From Arthrobacter mobilis (GTDB taxonomy: Bacteria > Actinomycetota > Actinomycetes > Actinomycetales > Micrococcaceae), in contig NZ_JAAZSQ010000010.1 in the NCBI RefSeq assembly GCF_012395835.1, positions 87,313-151,312 on the forward strand: DNA of 64,000 nt, read 5' to 3'. This document shows, piece after piece, positions 8,137-16,887 of this stretch (positions are counted from its first letter, which is position 1; the number at the start of each line of letters is the position of its first letter). The notes under the pieces are model-generated. The model ran no database searches. It worked only from the letters and a program-made list of their open reading frames with translations, and was not told the origin of the DNA. A program made the translations under genes and the position numbers.

Positions 8137-9502
8137 CCGGTTTGGGGCGGGGAAGGTGCGGCGGCGGCTTCACCGGCAGCAGGACGAGCAGTCCGGCCAG
8201 CAGCACCACCAGGATGCCCAGGATGCCGAAGCGCTGCGAGCCGAAGATGCCGATGCACGCGGCGAACAGCGACGGCGCGAGGAAACTGACCGCCCGGCCC
8301 GTGGTCGCGTAGAGGCCGAAGAGTCCGCCTTCCTCGCCCTCCGGGGCCAGCCGGGCCAGGTAGGCCCGGGAGGAGGACTGGGCAGGACCGACGAAGAGGC
8401 ACAGCAGCAGCCCGAAGACCCAGAAGGTCAGCGTCCCGTCGAATGCGACGCCGAAGAGCACGTGTTCGTCCGGGCCCAGGGCCAGCAGGGCGCCGCCGGT
8501 GGCCAGCAGCCCGGCCAGCGCGCCGATGATCACCGCCTTGGGACCGGCCCGGTCGTCGAGGAAACCGCCGGCGACGGCGCCGGCGGCCGCCACGATATTG
8601 CCGGCGATCGCGAAGACGATGACCTCCGTGAGGGCGAAGCCGAAGGTGCCGGCCGCGATCACGCCGCCGAAGGTAAAGACCGCTGCCAGCCCGTCCCGGA
8701 ACACCGCGCTGGCCAGCAGGAAGTAGATGGTGTGCGGGTCCGTGCGGTACAGGGCCCTGATCCGGCGGGCCAGCAGCCGGTAGGAGGACAGGATGCCTGC
8801 CGCCGGGCCCCCGGGCCGGCGCGGGACCTCCGGCACGGCGAACAGCACCGGCAGCGCGAAGAGCAGGAACCACAGGGCCGAGAAGACCGCCACGAGACGG
8901 ATGTTCAGCCCGTCCTCCGCCGTGGCGCCGAACCAGCCGGTCTCCGGCAGCACGAAGCCGGCCAGCACCAGGGCCAGGGCCGCGATGCCGCCGGCGTAGC
9001 CCATGGCCCAGCCGAATCCGCTGATCCTGCCGATGCTGGCAGGAGTGGAGACCTGGGGGAGCATGGCGTTGTAGTTGACGTTGGCGAACTCGTAGAACAC
9101 GTTGGCCAGCGCGATCAGCGCCACCCCCGGCAGCAGGAACTCCGGGGACGGCCGGATGAAGAAGCACAGGGCGGTCAGCACTGCCACCGCCGCGCTGTTG
9201 ATGCCCAGGAAGAGCCTGCGGCGGCCGCCGGCATCCGAGCGCTGTCCGGTCACCGGAGCCAGCAGGGCAATGGCGGCCCCGGAAGCGGCCAGGCCCCAGC
9301 CCAGCACGGCCGAGGTATGGGCCTCGCCGCCGAAGGCATCGGAGGTGAGGTAGACGGTGAAGACGAAGGTGGTCATCACCGCGTTGAAGGCGGCGGAACC
9401 CCAGTCCCAGGACGCCCAGGCCAGCACCCGGACGGCACGGGCCGGGAACCGTCCGGACCGGGCGCCGGCCGGCCGGGAGGGGCTGTTCGCGGTGCGGCTC
9501 AT
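8120..9502 (-). CDS. UMF1-family MFS transporter
   Basis: A 460-residue membrane protein with about 12 hydrophobic segments. The N-terminal WASWDWGSAAFNAVMTTFVF stretch and the SxxxVSGFGWAMGY-like loop (here GRISGFGWAMGYAGG) are hallmarks of the UMF1/Atg22-like branch of the major facilitator superfamily. A second-half segment DDRAGPKAV corresponds to the MFS signature loop. The substrate is unknown; eukaryotic relatives export amino acids from vacuoles. The ATG at 9500-9502 is 6 nt from a TAGCAT box. The 3-prime end overlaps a terminator-like hairpin. Confidence 0.85.
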   Translation of the reverse strand: MSRTANSPSRPAGARSGRFPARAVRVLAWASWDWGSAAFNAVMTTFVFTVYLTSDAFGGEAHTSAVLGWGLAASGAAIALLAPVTGQRSDAGGRRRLFLGINSAAVAVLTALCFFIRPSPEFLLPGVALIALANVFYEFANVNYNAMLPQVSTPASIGRISGFGWAMGYAGGIAALALVLAGFVLPETGWFGATAEDGLNIRLVAVFSALWFLLFALPVLFAVPEVPRRPGGPAAGILSSYRLLARRIRALYRTDPHTIYFLLASAVFRDGLAAVFTFGGVIAAGTFGFALTEVIVFAIAGNIVAAAGAVAGGFLDDRAGPKAVIIGALAGLLATGGALLALGPDEHVLFGVAFDGTLTFWVFGLLLCLFVGPAQSSSRAYLARLAPEGEEGGLFGLYATTGRAVSFLAPSLFAACIGIFGSQRFGILGILVVLLAGLLVLLPVKPPPHLPRPKPDRRGT

Positions 9503-9508
9503 ACCGTG

Positions 9509-9514
9509 ATGCTA
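9509..9514 (-). promoter_or_regulatory. -10 box of the UMF1 transporter, leaderless spacing
   Basis: TAGCAT on the minus strand, 6 nt before the ATG of the transporter gene. Confidence 0.45.
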
Positions 9515-9640
9515 TCGGCCCCGGCGCCGGATGCACCGGCACCGGCGGCTGCCGGGCACAAGCCGGGCAAAGGCCGGTTTAGGCCGAGGTGAACCGGGTC
9601 ACGCCGGAGCGTCGCCGGGCAGCCGGACGTATGCCTTTGC

Positions 9641-9646
9641 TAGCAT
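9641..9646 (+). promoter_or_regulatory. Candidate -10 box of the mrp operon
   Basis: TAGCAT about 75 nt before mrpA. The -35 is not clear. A GGAG at about 9712-9715 is the likely ribosome binding site of mrpA, so this operon has a normal leader unlike many neighbours. Confidence 0.35.
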
Positions 9647-9721
9647 GGAAGCGGGCCGTCCCGCCGTCCGCAGGCATTTCCTTGTCCCCGACAAGCCCAG
9701 AAAGGTGCTCCGGAGAAAACC

Positions 9722-12700
9722 GTGCTCATTGTGCTCACCCTGCTCTTTGCGGTGGCCTTTGCAGCGCCCTTAATCTTCCGGAAACTCGGCCGCTCCACGT
9801 TCTATCTGCTGGCCGCCGTGCCCGCCGGCGGCTTCGTCTGGCTGCTGGCCACCTTCGGACGGTACATCGGCACGGACCAGCGGGCGCTCGACGGCGCGCC
9901 GAACGCCCCGCCGTCGGAAGCGGTGGCCTGGATCCCCCAGCTGCGGCTGGAACTGGCCTTCCGGATGGACGCACTCTCGGCGGTGCTCGCCCTGCTGATC
10001 CTGGGCGTCGGCGCGCTGGTGCTCTTCTACTGCGCCCGCTACTTCCGGTCCGGGGACAGCCACATCGGACCGTTCGGGGCGCAGCTGCTGGCCTTTGCCG
10101 GAGCGATGTTCGGCCTGGTCATCACCGATGACCTGATCATGCTCTATGTCTTCTGGGAACTGACCACCATCCTGTCCTACCTGCTGATCGGGTTTGCCCG
10201 GCAGCGCCTGGCCGCACGCCGCTCGGCGCTGATGGCCCTGATGGTCACCACTTTCGGCGGCCTGGCCATGCTGGCGGGCCTGGTCCTGCTGGGCCAGCAT
10301 GCCGGGACCTACCGGATTTCCGAGATTCTCGCCGCGGCTCCGGCCCTGCTGGCAGAGGGCGCCGTTGCAGAGGTTGCCATCGTGCTGATCCTGGCCGGCG
10401 CCGTCAGCAAATCGGCGCTGGTGCCCTTCCACTTCTGGCTGCCGGCGGCCATGGCCGCCCCCACCCCGGTCAGCGCCTACCTGCACGCGGCCGCCATGGT
10501 CAAGGCCGGGATCTACCTGGTCGCCAGGCTCGCTCCCGGGTTCGCCGGCACCGGGTACTGGGACGCGGTGGTGACGGTGCTCGGGCTGCTGACCATGCTG
10601 GTGGGCGGCTGGCAGGCCCTGCGGCAGTTCGACCTGAAGCTGCTGCTGGCCTACGGAACCGTCAGCCAGCTCGGCTTCCTCACCCTGGTAGTCGGCCTGG
10701 GCGGCCGGGATGCCGCCCTGGCCGGGCTTGGCCTGCTGCTGGCGCACGGGCTGTTCAAGGCGACGCTGTTCCTGGTGGTCGGCATCATTGACCACCAGTC
10801 CGGCACCCGCGACATCCGCGAGCTCTCCGGGATCCACCGGGCGGCACCGGTGCTGTTTTCGGTCGCACTGGTGGGCGCGGCGTCCATGGCAGGAGTGCCC
10901 CCGCTGCTGGGCTTCGTGGCCAAGGAATCCGTCTACGAAACGTTCTTCCACCAGGCGCAGCACGGCGGCTGGACGGACTGGGTGGTGCTTGCCGGCGTGG
11001 TAGCCGGTTCCATGCTGACCTTCGCCTACAGCGCCCGTTTTGTCTGGGGCGGCTTCGCCACCAAGCCGGGCGTGGAGCCGACGGCGTTCACCCCGGTCTC
11101 CCGGGCCTTCCTTGCCTCCCCGGCGGTCCTGGCCGCCGCCACGGTCCTGTTCGGCCTGTGGCCGGTCCCGGTGGACGCCGCGGTGCAGCCGTACACCTCG
11201 CTGTTCCCCTCCGACGGCGGCGCCGACGGCCACCTGGCGCTCTGGCACGGCCTGACCCCTGCGCTGGGCCTGACGGCGCTCACCCTGGCCGCGGGGCTGC
11301 TGCTCTTCCGCGGCCGGCGGCGCATCGAGCGGCTCCAGCGCAGGAGCATCCGGTTCCTCGATGCCGAACGGGCTTACCGCGGCGCCGTGGGCGTGCTGGA
11401 CGAGTTCGCCATCTGGATCACCGGCCGCACCCAGCGCGGGTCGCTGATCTTCTACCTCTTCGTGATCCTGTCCGTGGCGGTGGCCGCCCCGGTGACCGTC
11501 CTGCTGGTCATGGGCGCGCCCTGGCCGGCGGACTGGGTCTGGTTCGACAGCCCCGTCCAGGCGCTGGCCGGCCTGGCCGTGATTACCGGGGCGCTGGCCG
11601 CCGTCCGGGCGAACAAGCGCTTCCTGGCCGTGCTGATGGTCTCGGTCACCGGTTACGGCATCGCCCTGATCTTTGCCCTGCAGGGCGCCCCGGACCTGGC
11701 ACTGACCCAGATGCTGGTGGAGACCATCATGCTGGTGGCCATCGTCCTGGCGCTGCGCTCGCTGCCGGCCCGGCTCTGGCTGCGGCCTCCGGGCGGATAC
11801 CGTCTGCTGCGCGCCGCGGTGGGCCTGGCCTTCGGCCTGGCCATGATGGCCATCGCGGCGGTGGCCATGGCCTCCCGCACGGCTGAACCGATCTCCAGGG
11901 CATTTCCGCAGCTGGCCTACGAAGGCGGGGGCGGGGCGAACATCGTCAACGTCACGTTGGTGGACATCCGGGCGTGGGACACTTTCGGCGAGATTTCGGT
12001 GCTCGCCCTGGCCGCCACCGGCGTCGCCAGCCTGATCTTCGTCCGCGGCCGCGGTGACAAGCGCCAGCGCGCCGAGTCGGTGCCGACCGGCTCGGTGGAC
12101 CTGCTGGCCGAGGTGGACGATGAGCAGGGGAGCCAAAACTCCGCCGTGCTCGCCGCCCGGCGGCGATTTGGCGCGGCAGCCCGTGATGCCTGGCTGGTGG
12201 CCGGACGCACGCTGGCCCCGGAGCGGCGTTCGATCATCTTCGAAGTGGTGACCCGGTTGATCTTCCACTCCGTGATGGTCTTCTCCGTCTACCTGCTGCT
12301 GACCGGACACAACCTGCCCGGCGGCGGGTTCGCCGGCGGGCTCCTGGCCGGCACGGCCCTGGCGGTCCGCTACCTGGCCGGCGGCCGGGTGGAACTGGCC
12401 GAGGCCACGCCGGTCAGCGCCGGCGTGCTGCTCGCCGCCGGCCTGGGCACGGCCTCGCTGACCGCCGTCGCCCCGCTGTTCTTCGGTGGCCAAGTCTTCC
12501 AAAGCGCCATCATCCACTTCAGTTTGCCGGTCTTCGGGGACCACAAGTTCGTCACCTCCACCATCTTCGACATCGGCGTGTACCTGGTGGTGGTGGGATT
12601 GGTCCTGGATGTGCTGCGCAGTTTCGGCGCCGAAATCGACGAGCGCGGCGAGGCTGCTGCCCGCCGCCCCAAGCACGCAGTCCGGGACGAGGCGCTCGAA

Positions 12701-12727
12701 CCACTGGATGAAGAGGTGTCGCGGTGA
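9722..12727 (+). CDS. mrpA: Mrp Na+/H+ antiporter subunit A fused to subunit B
   Basis: A 1001-residue protein that forms the large membrane subunit of the multi-subunit Mrp sodium/proton antiporter, homologous to the NuoL arm of complex I. The N-terminal antiporter core contains MLYVFWELTTILSYLLIGF-like sequence with the key Glu and the lysine-bearing SKSALVPFHFWLP segment. The C-terminal part from about residue 830 is an MrpB domain (DUF4040 region before it), with HNLPGGGFAGGL and an EIDE end. An A/B fusion is common in actinobacteria. The start is GTG at 9722. It leads a tightly coupled six-gene operon. Confidence 0.95.
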   Translation: MLIVLTLLFAVAFAAPLIFRKLGRSTFYLLAAVPAGGFVWLLATFGRYIGTDQRALDGAPNAPPSEAVAWIPQLRLELAFRMDALSAVLALLILGVGALVLFYCARYFRSGDSHIGPFGAQLLAFAGAMFGLVITDDLIMLYVFWELTTILSYLLIGFARQRLAARRSALMALMVTTFGGLAMLAGLVLLGQHAGTYRISEILAAAPALLAEGAVAEVAIVLILAGAVSKSALVPFHFWLPAAMAAPTPVSAYLHAAAMVKAGIYLVARLAPGFAGTGYWDAVVTVLGLLTMLVGGWQALRQFDLKLLLAYGTVSQLGFLTLVVGLGGRDAALAGLGLLLAHGLFKATLFLVVGIIDHQSGTRDIRELSGIHRAAPVLFSVALVGAASMAGVPPLLGFVAKESVYETFFHQAQHGGWTDWVVLAGVVAGSMLTFAYSARFVWGGFATKPGVEPTAFTPVSRAFLASPAVLAAATVLFGLWPVPVDAAVQPYTSLFPSDGGADGHLALWHGLTPALGLTALTLAAGLLLFRGRRRIERLQRRSIRFLDAERAYRGAVGVLDEFAIWITGRTQRGSLIFYLFVILSVAVAAPVTVLLVMGAPWPADWVWFDSPVQALAGLAVITGALAAVRANKRFLAVLMVSVTGYGIALIFALQGAPDLALTQMLVETIMLVAIVLALRSLPARLWLRPPGGYRLLRAAVGLAFGLAMMAIAAVAMASRTAEPISRAFPQLAYEGGGGANIVNVTLVDIRAWDTFGEISVLALAATGVASLIFVRGRGDKRQRAESVPTGSVDLLAEVDDEQGSQNSAVLAARRRFGAAARDAWLVAGRTLAPERRSIIFEVVTRLIFHSVMVFSVYLLLTGHNLPGGGFAGGLLAGTALAVRYLAGGRVELAEATPVSAGVLLAAGLGTASLTAVAPLFFGGQVFQSAIIHFSLPVFGDHKFVTSTIFDIGVYLVVVGLVLDVLRSFGAEIDERGEAAARRPKHAVRDEALEPLDEEVSR

Positions 12728-13206
12728 CGGCGAACGTTACGCTGCTGGCAGTCATCGGCGTGCTTTTCGGCGTCGGCATCTACCTGATCCTCGGACGCAG
12801 CCTGACCCGGGTCATGCTGGGCCTGATGCTGCTGACCAACGGGGCGAACGTTTTGATCCTGGCCACCGGGGGAGCGGCAGGCCTGGCACCGCTGTACGGT
12901 TCCGGCATCCCGGCCCAGGCGTATAACGATCCGCTGCCGCAGGCGCTGATCCTGACCTCCATCGTCATTTCCTTCGCGGTGACCGCCTTTATGCTCGGCA
13001 TCATCTACCGCTCCTGGGTGCTGGGCCGCCAGGACGAAGTCCAGGACGACATCGAGGACCGCCGCGTGGCCAACCAGCCCAGTTACGACGCCGAGGACGA
13101 CGCGGAAATGCCGGCCGAGACCACCGAGTTTCTTCGGGCCGAGGCAGAAGAGGCTCCGGGCAGCCGGCCTGTGCCCGGGCAAGTGCGCGCAGAGGAGGAA
13201 CGATGA
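12724..13206 (+). CDS. mrpC: Mrp antiporter subunit C
   Basis: A 160-residue NuoK-like membrane subunit. Three hydrophobic segments cover residues 1-100 (including GIYLILGRSLTRVMLGLMLL and DPLPQALILTSIVISFAV, with the conserved Asp-Pro-Leu-Pro-Gln-Ala-Leu motif). The remaining 60 residues are a polar acidic tail. It starts with GTG overlapping the mrpA stop and ends overlapping the mrpD start. It is needed for assembly of the antiporter with subunits A and D. Confidence 0.95.
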   Translation: MTANVTLLAVIGVLFGVGIYLILGRSLTRVMLGLMLLTNGANVLILATGGAAGLAPLYGSGIPAQAYNDPLPQALILTSIVISFAVTAFMLGIIYRSWVLGRQDEVQDDIEDRRVANQPSYDAEDDAEMPAETTEFLRAEAEEAPGSRPVPGQVRAEEER

Positions 13207-14849
13207 ACGCCGCGTCCCTGGCCCCGCTGGCCGTCGTCCTGCCGTTTATCGGCGCCGCCCTCGCCTTCCTGCTCATCCGGGTGCCCCGGGCGCAGCGCGT
13301 GGTCACGATCTCCATCCTGTCCCTGACCCTGCTGCTGGAGATCTACCTGCTGTACTCGGCATGGACCGCCGGCGTGCAGGCGGTGAACCTGGGCGGCTGG
13401 CTGCCGCCCTACGGGATCAGCATGGTGGTGGACGAGTTCTCCTCGCTGATGCTGGTAGTCTCCACCTCCGTCAGCCTCGCGGTGCTGGTCTATGCCACCG
13501 GGCAGGGTATGGCCGACGGCGACGAGGAGGGGCCGGTCTCGATCTTCCACCCCACCTACATGATCCTGGTGGCCGGGGTCTCCAACGCCTTTTTGACCGC
13601 CGACCTGTTCAATCTCTACGTCGGCTTCGAGATCCTGCTGACCGCCAGCTACGTGCTCATGACCATGGGGGGAACCGGGCCGCGGGTCCGGGCCGGTGTG
13701 ACCTACGTGGTGGTCAGCGTGATCTCCTCGGTGCTCTTCCTCGTGGCCATTGCGATGGTCTACGCGGCCACCGGCACCATCAACATGGCCGATCTGGCCC
13801 TGCGGCTGGACGAGTTGGATCCGGCCACGAACATGATGCTGCACTTGATGCTGGTGGTGGCCTTTGGCATCAAGGCCGCCATGTTCCCGCTGTCCTTCTG
13901 GCTGCCGGACTCCTACCCCACGGCCCCGGCGCCGGTCACCGCGGTATTCGCCGGCCTGCTGACCAAGGTCGGCGTCTATGCCCTGGTCCGGACCGAGACG
14001 CTGCTCTTCCCCGGGGACCGGATCAACACCCTGCTGATGGTCACGGCCCTGCTGACCATGATCGTGGGCATCCTGGGCGCGCTCGCCCAGATCGACATCA
14101 AGCGTATGCTCTCCTTCACCCTGGTCAGCCACATCGGCTACATGGTCTTCGGCCTTGCCATGTCCACGCGGCTGGGCCTGGCCGCAGCGGTGTACTACGT
14201 GGCACACCACATCATTGTGCAGACCAGCTTGTTCCTGGTGGCGGGGCTGATCGAACGGCGTGGCGGAACCACCAACATGGACCGGCTGGGAGGCCTGGCC
14301 CGGCTCTCGCCGGTGCTGGCGGTGCTGTTCTTCGTGCCGGCGATGAACCTGGCAGGCATCCCGCCGTTCTCGGGTTTCCTCGGAAAGCTCGGGCTGCTCC
14401 AGGGCGGCGTGGATCTGGGCACGCCCGTGGCGTACCTGCTCGTGGCCGGCGGCGTGCTCACCTCGCTGCTGACGCTGCTGGCCATGGCACGGGTGTGGAA
14501 CCGCGCCTTCTGGCGTATCCCCGAGGACGCCGAGCACCCGGATCCGGTGCTCCTGGCCACCACGGCGGACGGCTCGATGCTGCGCACCTCGCGGTCCGTC
14601 TCCCACAAGCCGTCCGGCCGGTTCACCGGCAAGGGCTCCGTCGCACTGCTGCCGCGCACCATGATGGCCCCTACCGCCGGCCTGGTGCTCCTCGGCGTCG
14701 CCCTGACGGTGTTCGCCGGACCGCTGTTCGAGCTCAGCGACTATGCAGCCGGGCAGATGCTCGAACGCACCCCGTACATCGACGCCGTGCTCGGCCCGGG
14801 GACGGGTGCCGGCACCGACGGAAGCATCAGCGAAGGAGCAGGACCATGA
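13203..14849 (+). CDS. mrpD: Mrp antiporter subunit D
   Basis: A 548-residue NuoM/NuoN-like subunit with about 14 hydrophobic segments. The conserved FNLYVGFEILLTASYVL segment has the key Glu of the antiporter fold, and GIKAAMFPLSFWLPDSYP carries the conserved Lys. About 60 residues in a loop late in the protein (after WRIPEDAEHPDP) are hydrophilic. It overlaps mrpC and mrpE by 4 nt on each side (ATGA junctions), so the whole operon is translated in a coupled way. Confidence 0.95.
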   Translation: MNAASLAPLAVVLPFIGAALAFLLIRVPRAQRVVTISILSLTLLLEIYLLYSAWTAGVQAVNLGGWLPPYGISMVVDEFSSLMLVVSTSVSLAVLVYATGQGMADGDEEGPVSIFHPTYMILVAGVSNAFLTADLFNLYVGFEILLTASYVLMTMGGTGPRVRAGVTYVVVSVISSVLFLVAIAMVYAATGTINMADLALRLDELDPATNMMLHLMLVVAFGIKAAMFPLSFWLPDSYPTAPAPVTAVFAGLLTKVGVYALVRTETLLFPGDRINTLLMVTALLTMIVGILGALAQIDIKRMLSFTLVSHIGYMVFGLAMSTRLGLAAAVYYVAHHIIVQTSLFLVAGLIERRGGTTNMDRLGGLARLSPVLAVLFFVPAMNLAGIPPFSGFLGKLGLLQGGVDLGTPVAYLLVAGGVLTSLLTLLAMARVWNRAFWRIPEDAEHPDPVLLATTADGSMLRTSRSVSHKPSGRFTGKGSVALLPRTMMAPTAGLVLLGVALTVFAGPLFELSDYAAGQMLERTPYIDAVLGPGTGAGTDGSISEGAGP

Positions 14850-15433
14850 AGCGCCCGGACCGGCGGCCCCGGATCCCGTTCCTGACCGAACTGCCCCTGC
14901 TCATCTGGCTGGTGCTGCTCTGGGGGGCGCTCTGGCAGGACTTTAGCGCCGGCAACCTGCTGTTCGGCGCCCTCATCGCAGTGGTGGTGGTGAACCTGTT
15001 CTACCTGCCCCCGGTGGAACTGGGCGGACGGCTGAACGTCCTTGCCGGTGTGCTGTTCCTGGTGAAGTTCGTCTACCAGGTGGCCGTGGCCAGCTTCCAG
15101 GTCTTCTGGCTGGCCGTGGCCGCCGGTCCCAGGATCCGCAATGCGGTGCTGGCAGTGCGGCTGCGCACCCGGTCCGACCTGATCCTCACCGCCACCGGGC
15201 ACGCGATTTCACTGATTCCGGGCAGCCTGGTGGTGGAAGTGGACCGCTCCACCTCCACCCTCTACCTGCACTGCCTGAACATTCCGGGGCCGCGGGAAGC
15301 CGAGGCCTTCCGCGGCCAGGTGCTGCGGATCGAGGCGGCGCTGATCCGCGCCTTCGGCACCCGGGAGGAACTGGCACTGGTCCGGGCGGAAACCGGCAGC
15401 GGGCCGGTCCCGGAAGAAGCGGGGAAGCCATGA
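14846..15433 (+). CDS. mrpE: Mrp antiporter subunit E
   Basis: A 195-residue MnhE-family subunit. Two or three hydrophobic segments near the N terminus include LLIWLVLLWGALWQDF, then a soluble domain with the family motif ISLIPGSLVVEVDRSTSTLY. The ATG at 14846 overlaps the mrpD stop in ATGA; the stop overlaps the mrpF start in the same way. The subunit is small and needed for function of the complex rather than a transporter alone. Confidence 0.94.
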   Translation: MKRPDRRPRIPFLTELPLLIWLVLLWGALWQDFSAGNLLFGALIAVVVVNLFYLPPVELGGRLNVLAGVLFLVKFVYQVAVASFQVFWLAVAAGPRIRNAVLAVRLRTRSDLILTATGHAISLIPGSLVVEVDRSTSTLYLHCLNIPGPREAEAFRGQVLRIEAALIRAFGTREELALVRAETGSGPVPEEAGKP

Positions 15434-15714
15434 CCGAAAGCTTGGCGGGGGCCGTCCTGGTGGCGGTTGCCGCGCTCCTGACGGTGTCCGCGGCCGCGGC
15501 CATTGTCCGCACCATCAGGGGCCCGTCCCTGCTGGACAGGGTGCTGGCCATCGACGTACTGCTCTCCGTGGTCTCGGCGGCACTGATTACCGAGATGGCC
15601 GTGAACGGGCACCAGAACAATCTGGTCCTGGTGGTGGTCATCTGCCTGGTCGGCTTCATCGGCTCAGTGACCGTCGCCCGGTTCGTCATCGACAGGCGGC
15701 CCCATGAACATTGA
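15430..15714 (+). CDS. mrpF: Mrp antiporter subunit F
   Basis: A 94-residue MnhF/MrpF membrane subunit with three hydrophobic segments and the family motif RGPSLLDRVLAIDVLL near residue 30. It overlaps mrpE by 4 nt and mrpG by 11 nt. Confidence 0.94.
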   Translation: MTESLAGAVLVAVAALLTVSAAAAIVRTIRGPSLLDRVLAIDVLLSVVSAALITEMAVNGHQNNLVLVVVICLVGFIGSVTVARFVIDRRPHEH

Positions 15715-16147
15715 CCTGCTGCTGGACCTTGCCTCGGCGGCCTGCCTGGTGATCGGGGCCCTGATGTCCCTCGCAGCCGCCATTGGCCTGCTCCGCTTCC
15801 CCGACCTGCTCTCGCGCATGCACGCGGCCACCAAGCCGCAGGTCTTTGGCCTGCTGCTGCTGCTCACCGGCCTGGGCCTGCAGCTGCGCAGCTGGGCGGT
15901 CGTGCCGCTGCTGGCCATTGCCTGGCTGTTCCAGCTGCTGACCGTCCCGGTCTCCGCCCACATGGTGGGGCGGTCCGGCTACCGGACCAAGCACCTGCGC
16001 AAGGACACACTCAGCGAGGACGAACTGGACGCGGTGGTGCAAAAGGCCGCCGCCGACCCGGCCGGCGACGGGGCTGCTGCTCGAGTGGGGCGCGAGGGCC
16101 CCGCCGTGGCGGCGCAGCCGACACTGCGGGAGCGCCCCAATCCCTAG
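15704..16147 (+). CDS. mrpG: Mrp antiporter subunit G with repeat-encoded C terminus
   Basis: A 147-residue MnhG/PhaG subunit. The conserved core (IGLLRFPDLLSRMHAATKPQ and LTVPVSAHMVGRSGY) is complete by about residue 100. The last 20 or so residues, ending LRERPNP, are encoded by a dispersed repeat lying in reverse orientation at 16082-16147. That sequence recurs at 54001-54066 outside any gene. The natural end of the protein was therefore probably altered by the repeat. The TAG stop lies in a CTAG that also gives the stop of the convergent DUF4235 gene. Confidence 0.92.
   Translation: MNIDLLLDLASAACLVIGALMSLAAAIGLLRFPDLLSRMHAATKPQVFGLLLLLTGLGLQLRSWAVVPLLAIAWLFQLLTVPVSAHMVGRSGYRTKHLRKDTLSEDELDAVVQKAAADPAGDGAAARVGREGPAVAAQPTLRERPNP
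16082..16147 (-). repeat. Dispersed repeat, modules B and C, inside the mrpG 3-prime end
   Basis: Read on the minus strand this begins CTAGGGATTGGGGCGCTCCC and continues for about 65 nt with only about four differences from 54001-54066; the first 24 nt are identical. It forms the mrpG C-terminal codons and starts at the stop codon of the DUF4235 gene. Confidence 0.85.
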
Positions 16148-16404
16148 ACCAGGTCCCGGGTCTTCGTGAAGCGCGCGATGGCCCGCTGGGTCCCGCGCTG
16201 GGACAGCACCCGGATGACGGTGCTGACGGCGCCGGAGACCAGCGCGAAGGCCAGCGTGGCCCGCAGGCTGTTTTCCATGTCGTCGTCGCGCTTGGGCGAG
16301 TCCTTGCCCGTGGCCTTCTTCCAGACGACGTCGATGACCTTGCTGGCAAGCAGGCCCGTGCCGATGCTGACCAGGGTCCCCATGACCTTGAAGAATCCGT
16401 CCAC
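16144..16404 (-). CDS. DUF4235 membrane protein
   Basis: An 86-residue protein of the actinobacterial DUF4235 family. It has two hydrophobic segments (about 5-25 and 50-70) separated by a charged loop with VVWKKATGKDSPKRDDD. The function is unknown. It starts with GTG at 16402-16404 preceded by GGGAG. Its stop codon is shared, through one CTAG palindrome, with that of convergent mrpG. Confidence 0.85.
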   Translation of the reverse strand: MDGFFKVMGTLVSIGTGLLASKVIDVVWKKATGKDSPKRDDDMENSLRATLAFALVSGAVSTVIRVLSQRGTQRAIARFTKTRDLV

Positions 16405-16454
16405 TGCAACTCCCGTTCCTCGGCATCCGTCATATCCGGCTCCAGCCTATGCCG

Positions 16455-16500
16455 CCGAGGGCCCCGCCGCGAGCGCAGCGAGCGGTGGGAGGCGGCGTAG
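16455..16500 (+). repeat. Dispersed repeat, module A
   Basis: Begins CCGAGGGCCCC. The stem is CCCGCCGC at 16463-16470 and GCGGTGGG at 16482-16489 (one G-U pair) around an 11-nt loop. It is followed to about 16590 by a diverged module D-like stretch containing CCCCG, TTCGC and CGGGG segments as at 39781. Confidence 0.8.
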
Positions 16501-16693
16501 GCGCTATCGCTCGCAGCGAGTGCCGAGGGACCCGACCCGCTGCCCCGTGGTGCTTCGCACCCGGGGACCCGCATGCGGAGCGTGTGGGGCAGGGCGCGAA
16601 CGGGGAGGCCGGCGTCCCCGGCGCGTCCGCCCCGGCGTCCCGGACCCGGCGGCGACGGTGTAGACTGGAACACGCTGAAAACAGCACATCAAC

Positions 16694-16807
16694 GACAGGG
16701 GAGCGTCCGTTCCCGCGGCCTTGGGCCGGCCGGGACGGGACGCTGAGAGTGCGGACCACCGCAGACCCTCGAACCTGCTCCGGTTAGTACCGGCGAAGGG
16801 AGTCGAG
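16694..16807 (+). promoter_or_regulatory. TPP riboswitch (THI element)
   Basis: The conserved riboswitch blocks are present in order: ACAGGGGAGC near the start, the CTGAGAGT box at 16742-16749, ACCCTC-GAACCTG at about 16775-16787, and CCGGTTAGTACCGGCGAAGGGAGT at the end (16790-16803 region). It lies about 80 nt upstream of ykoE and should reduce expression of the ykoEDC transporter when thiamine pyrophosphate is abundant. Confidence 0.95.
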
Positions 16808-16887
16808 TTCTCAGAGTGTCCGGAACCGGGCGGCGAGCCGCGCCGGGCCGGGAAGCACTTTCCCCTCCTGTACCTCAGGAGGACAAC

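Noticed and set aside
9770..12676. A 968-codon open frame on the minus strand opposite mrpA
   Set aside because: It is low in hydrophobic residues, rich in Gln/His/Gly/Arg and lies entirely over mrpA; it is a shadow of GC-rich third positions.
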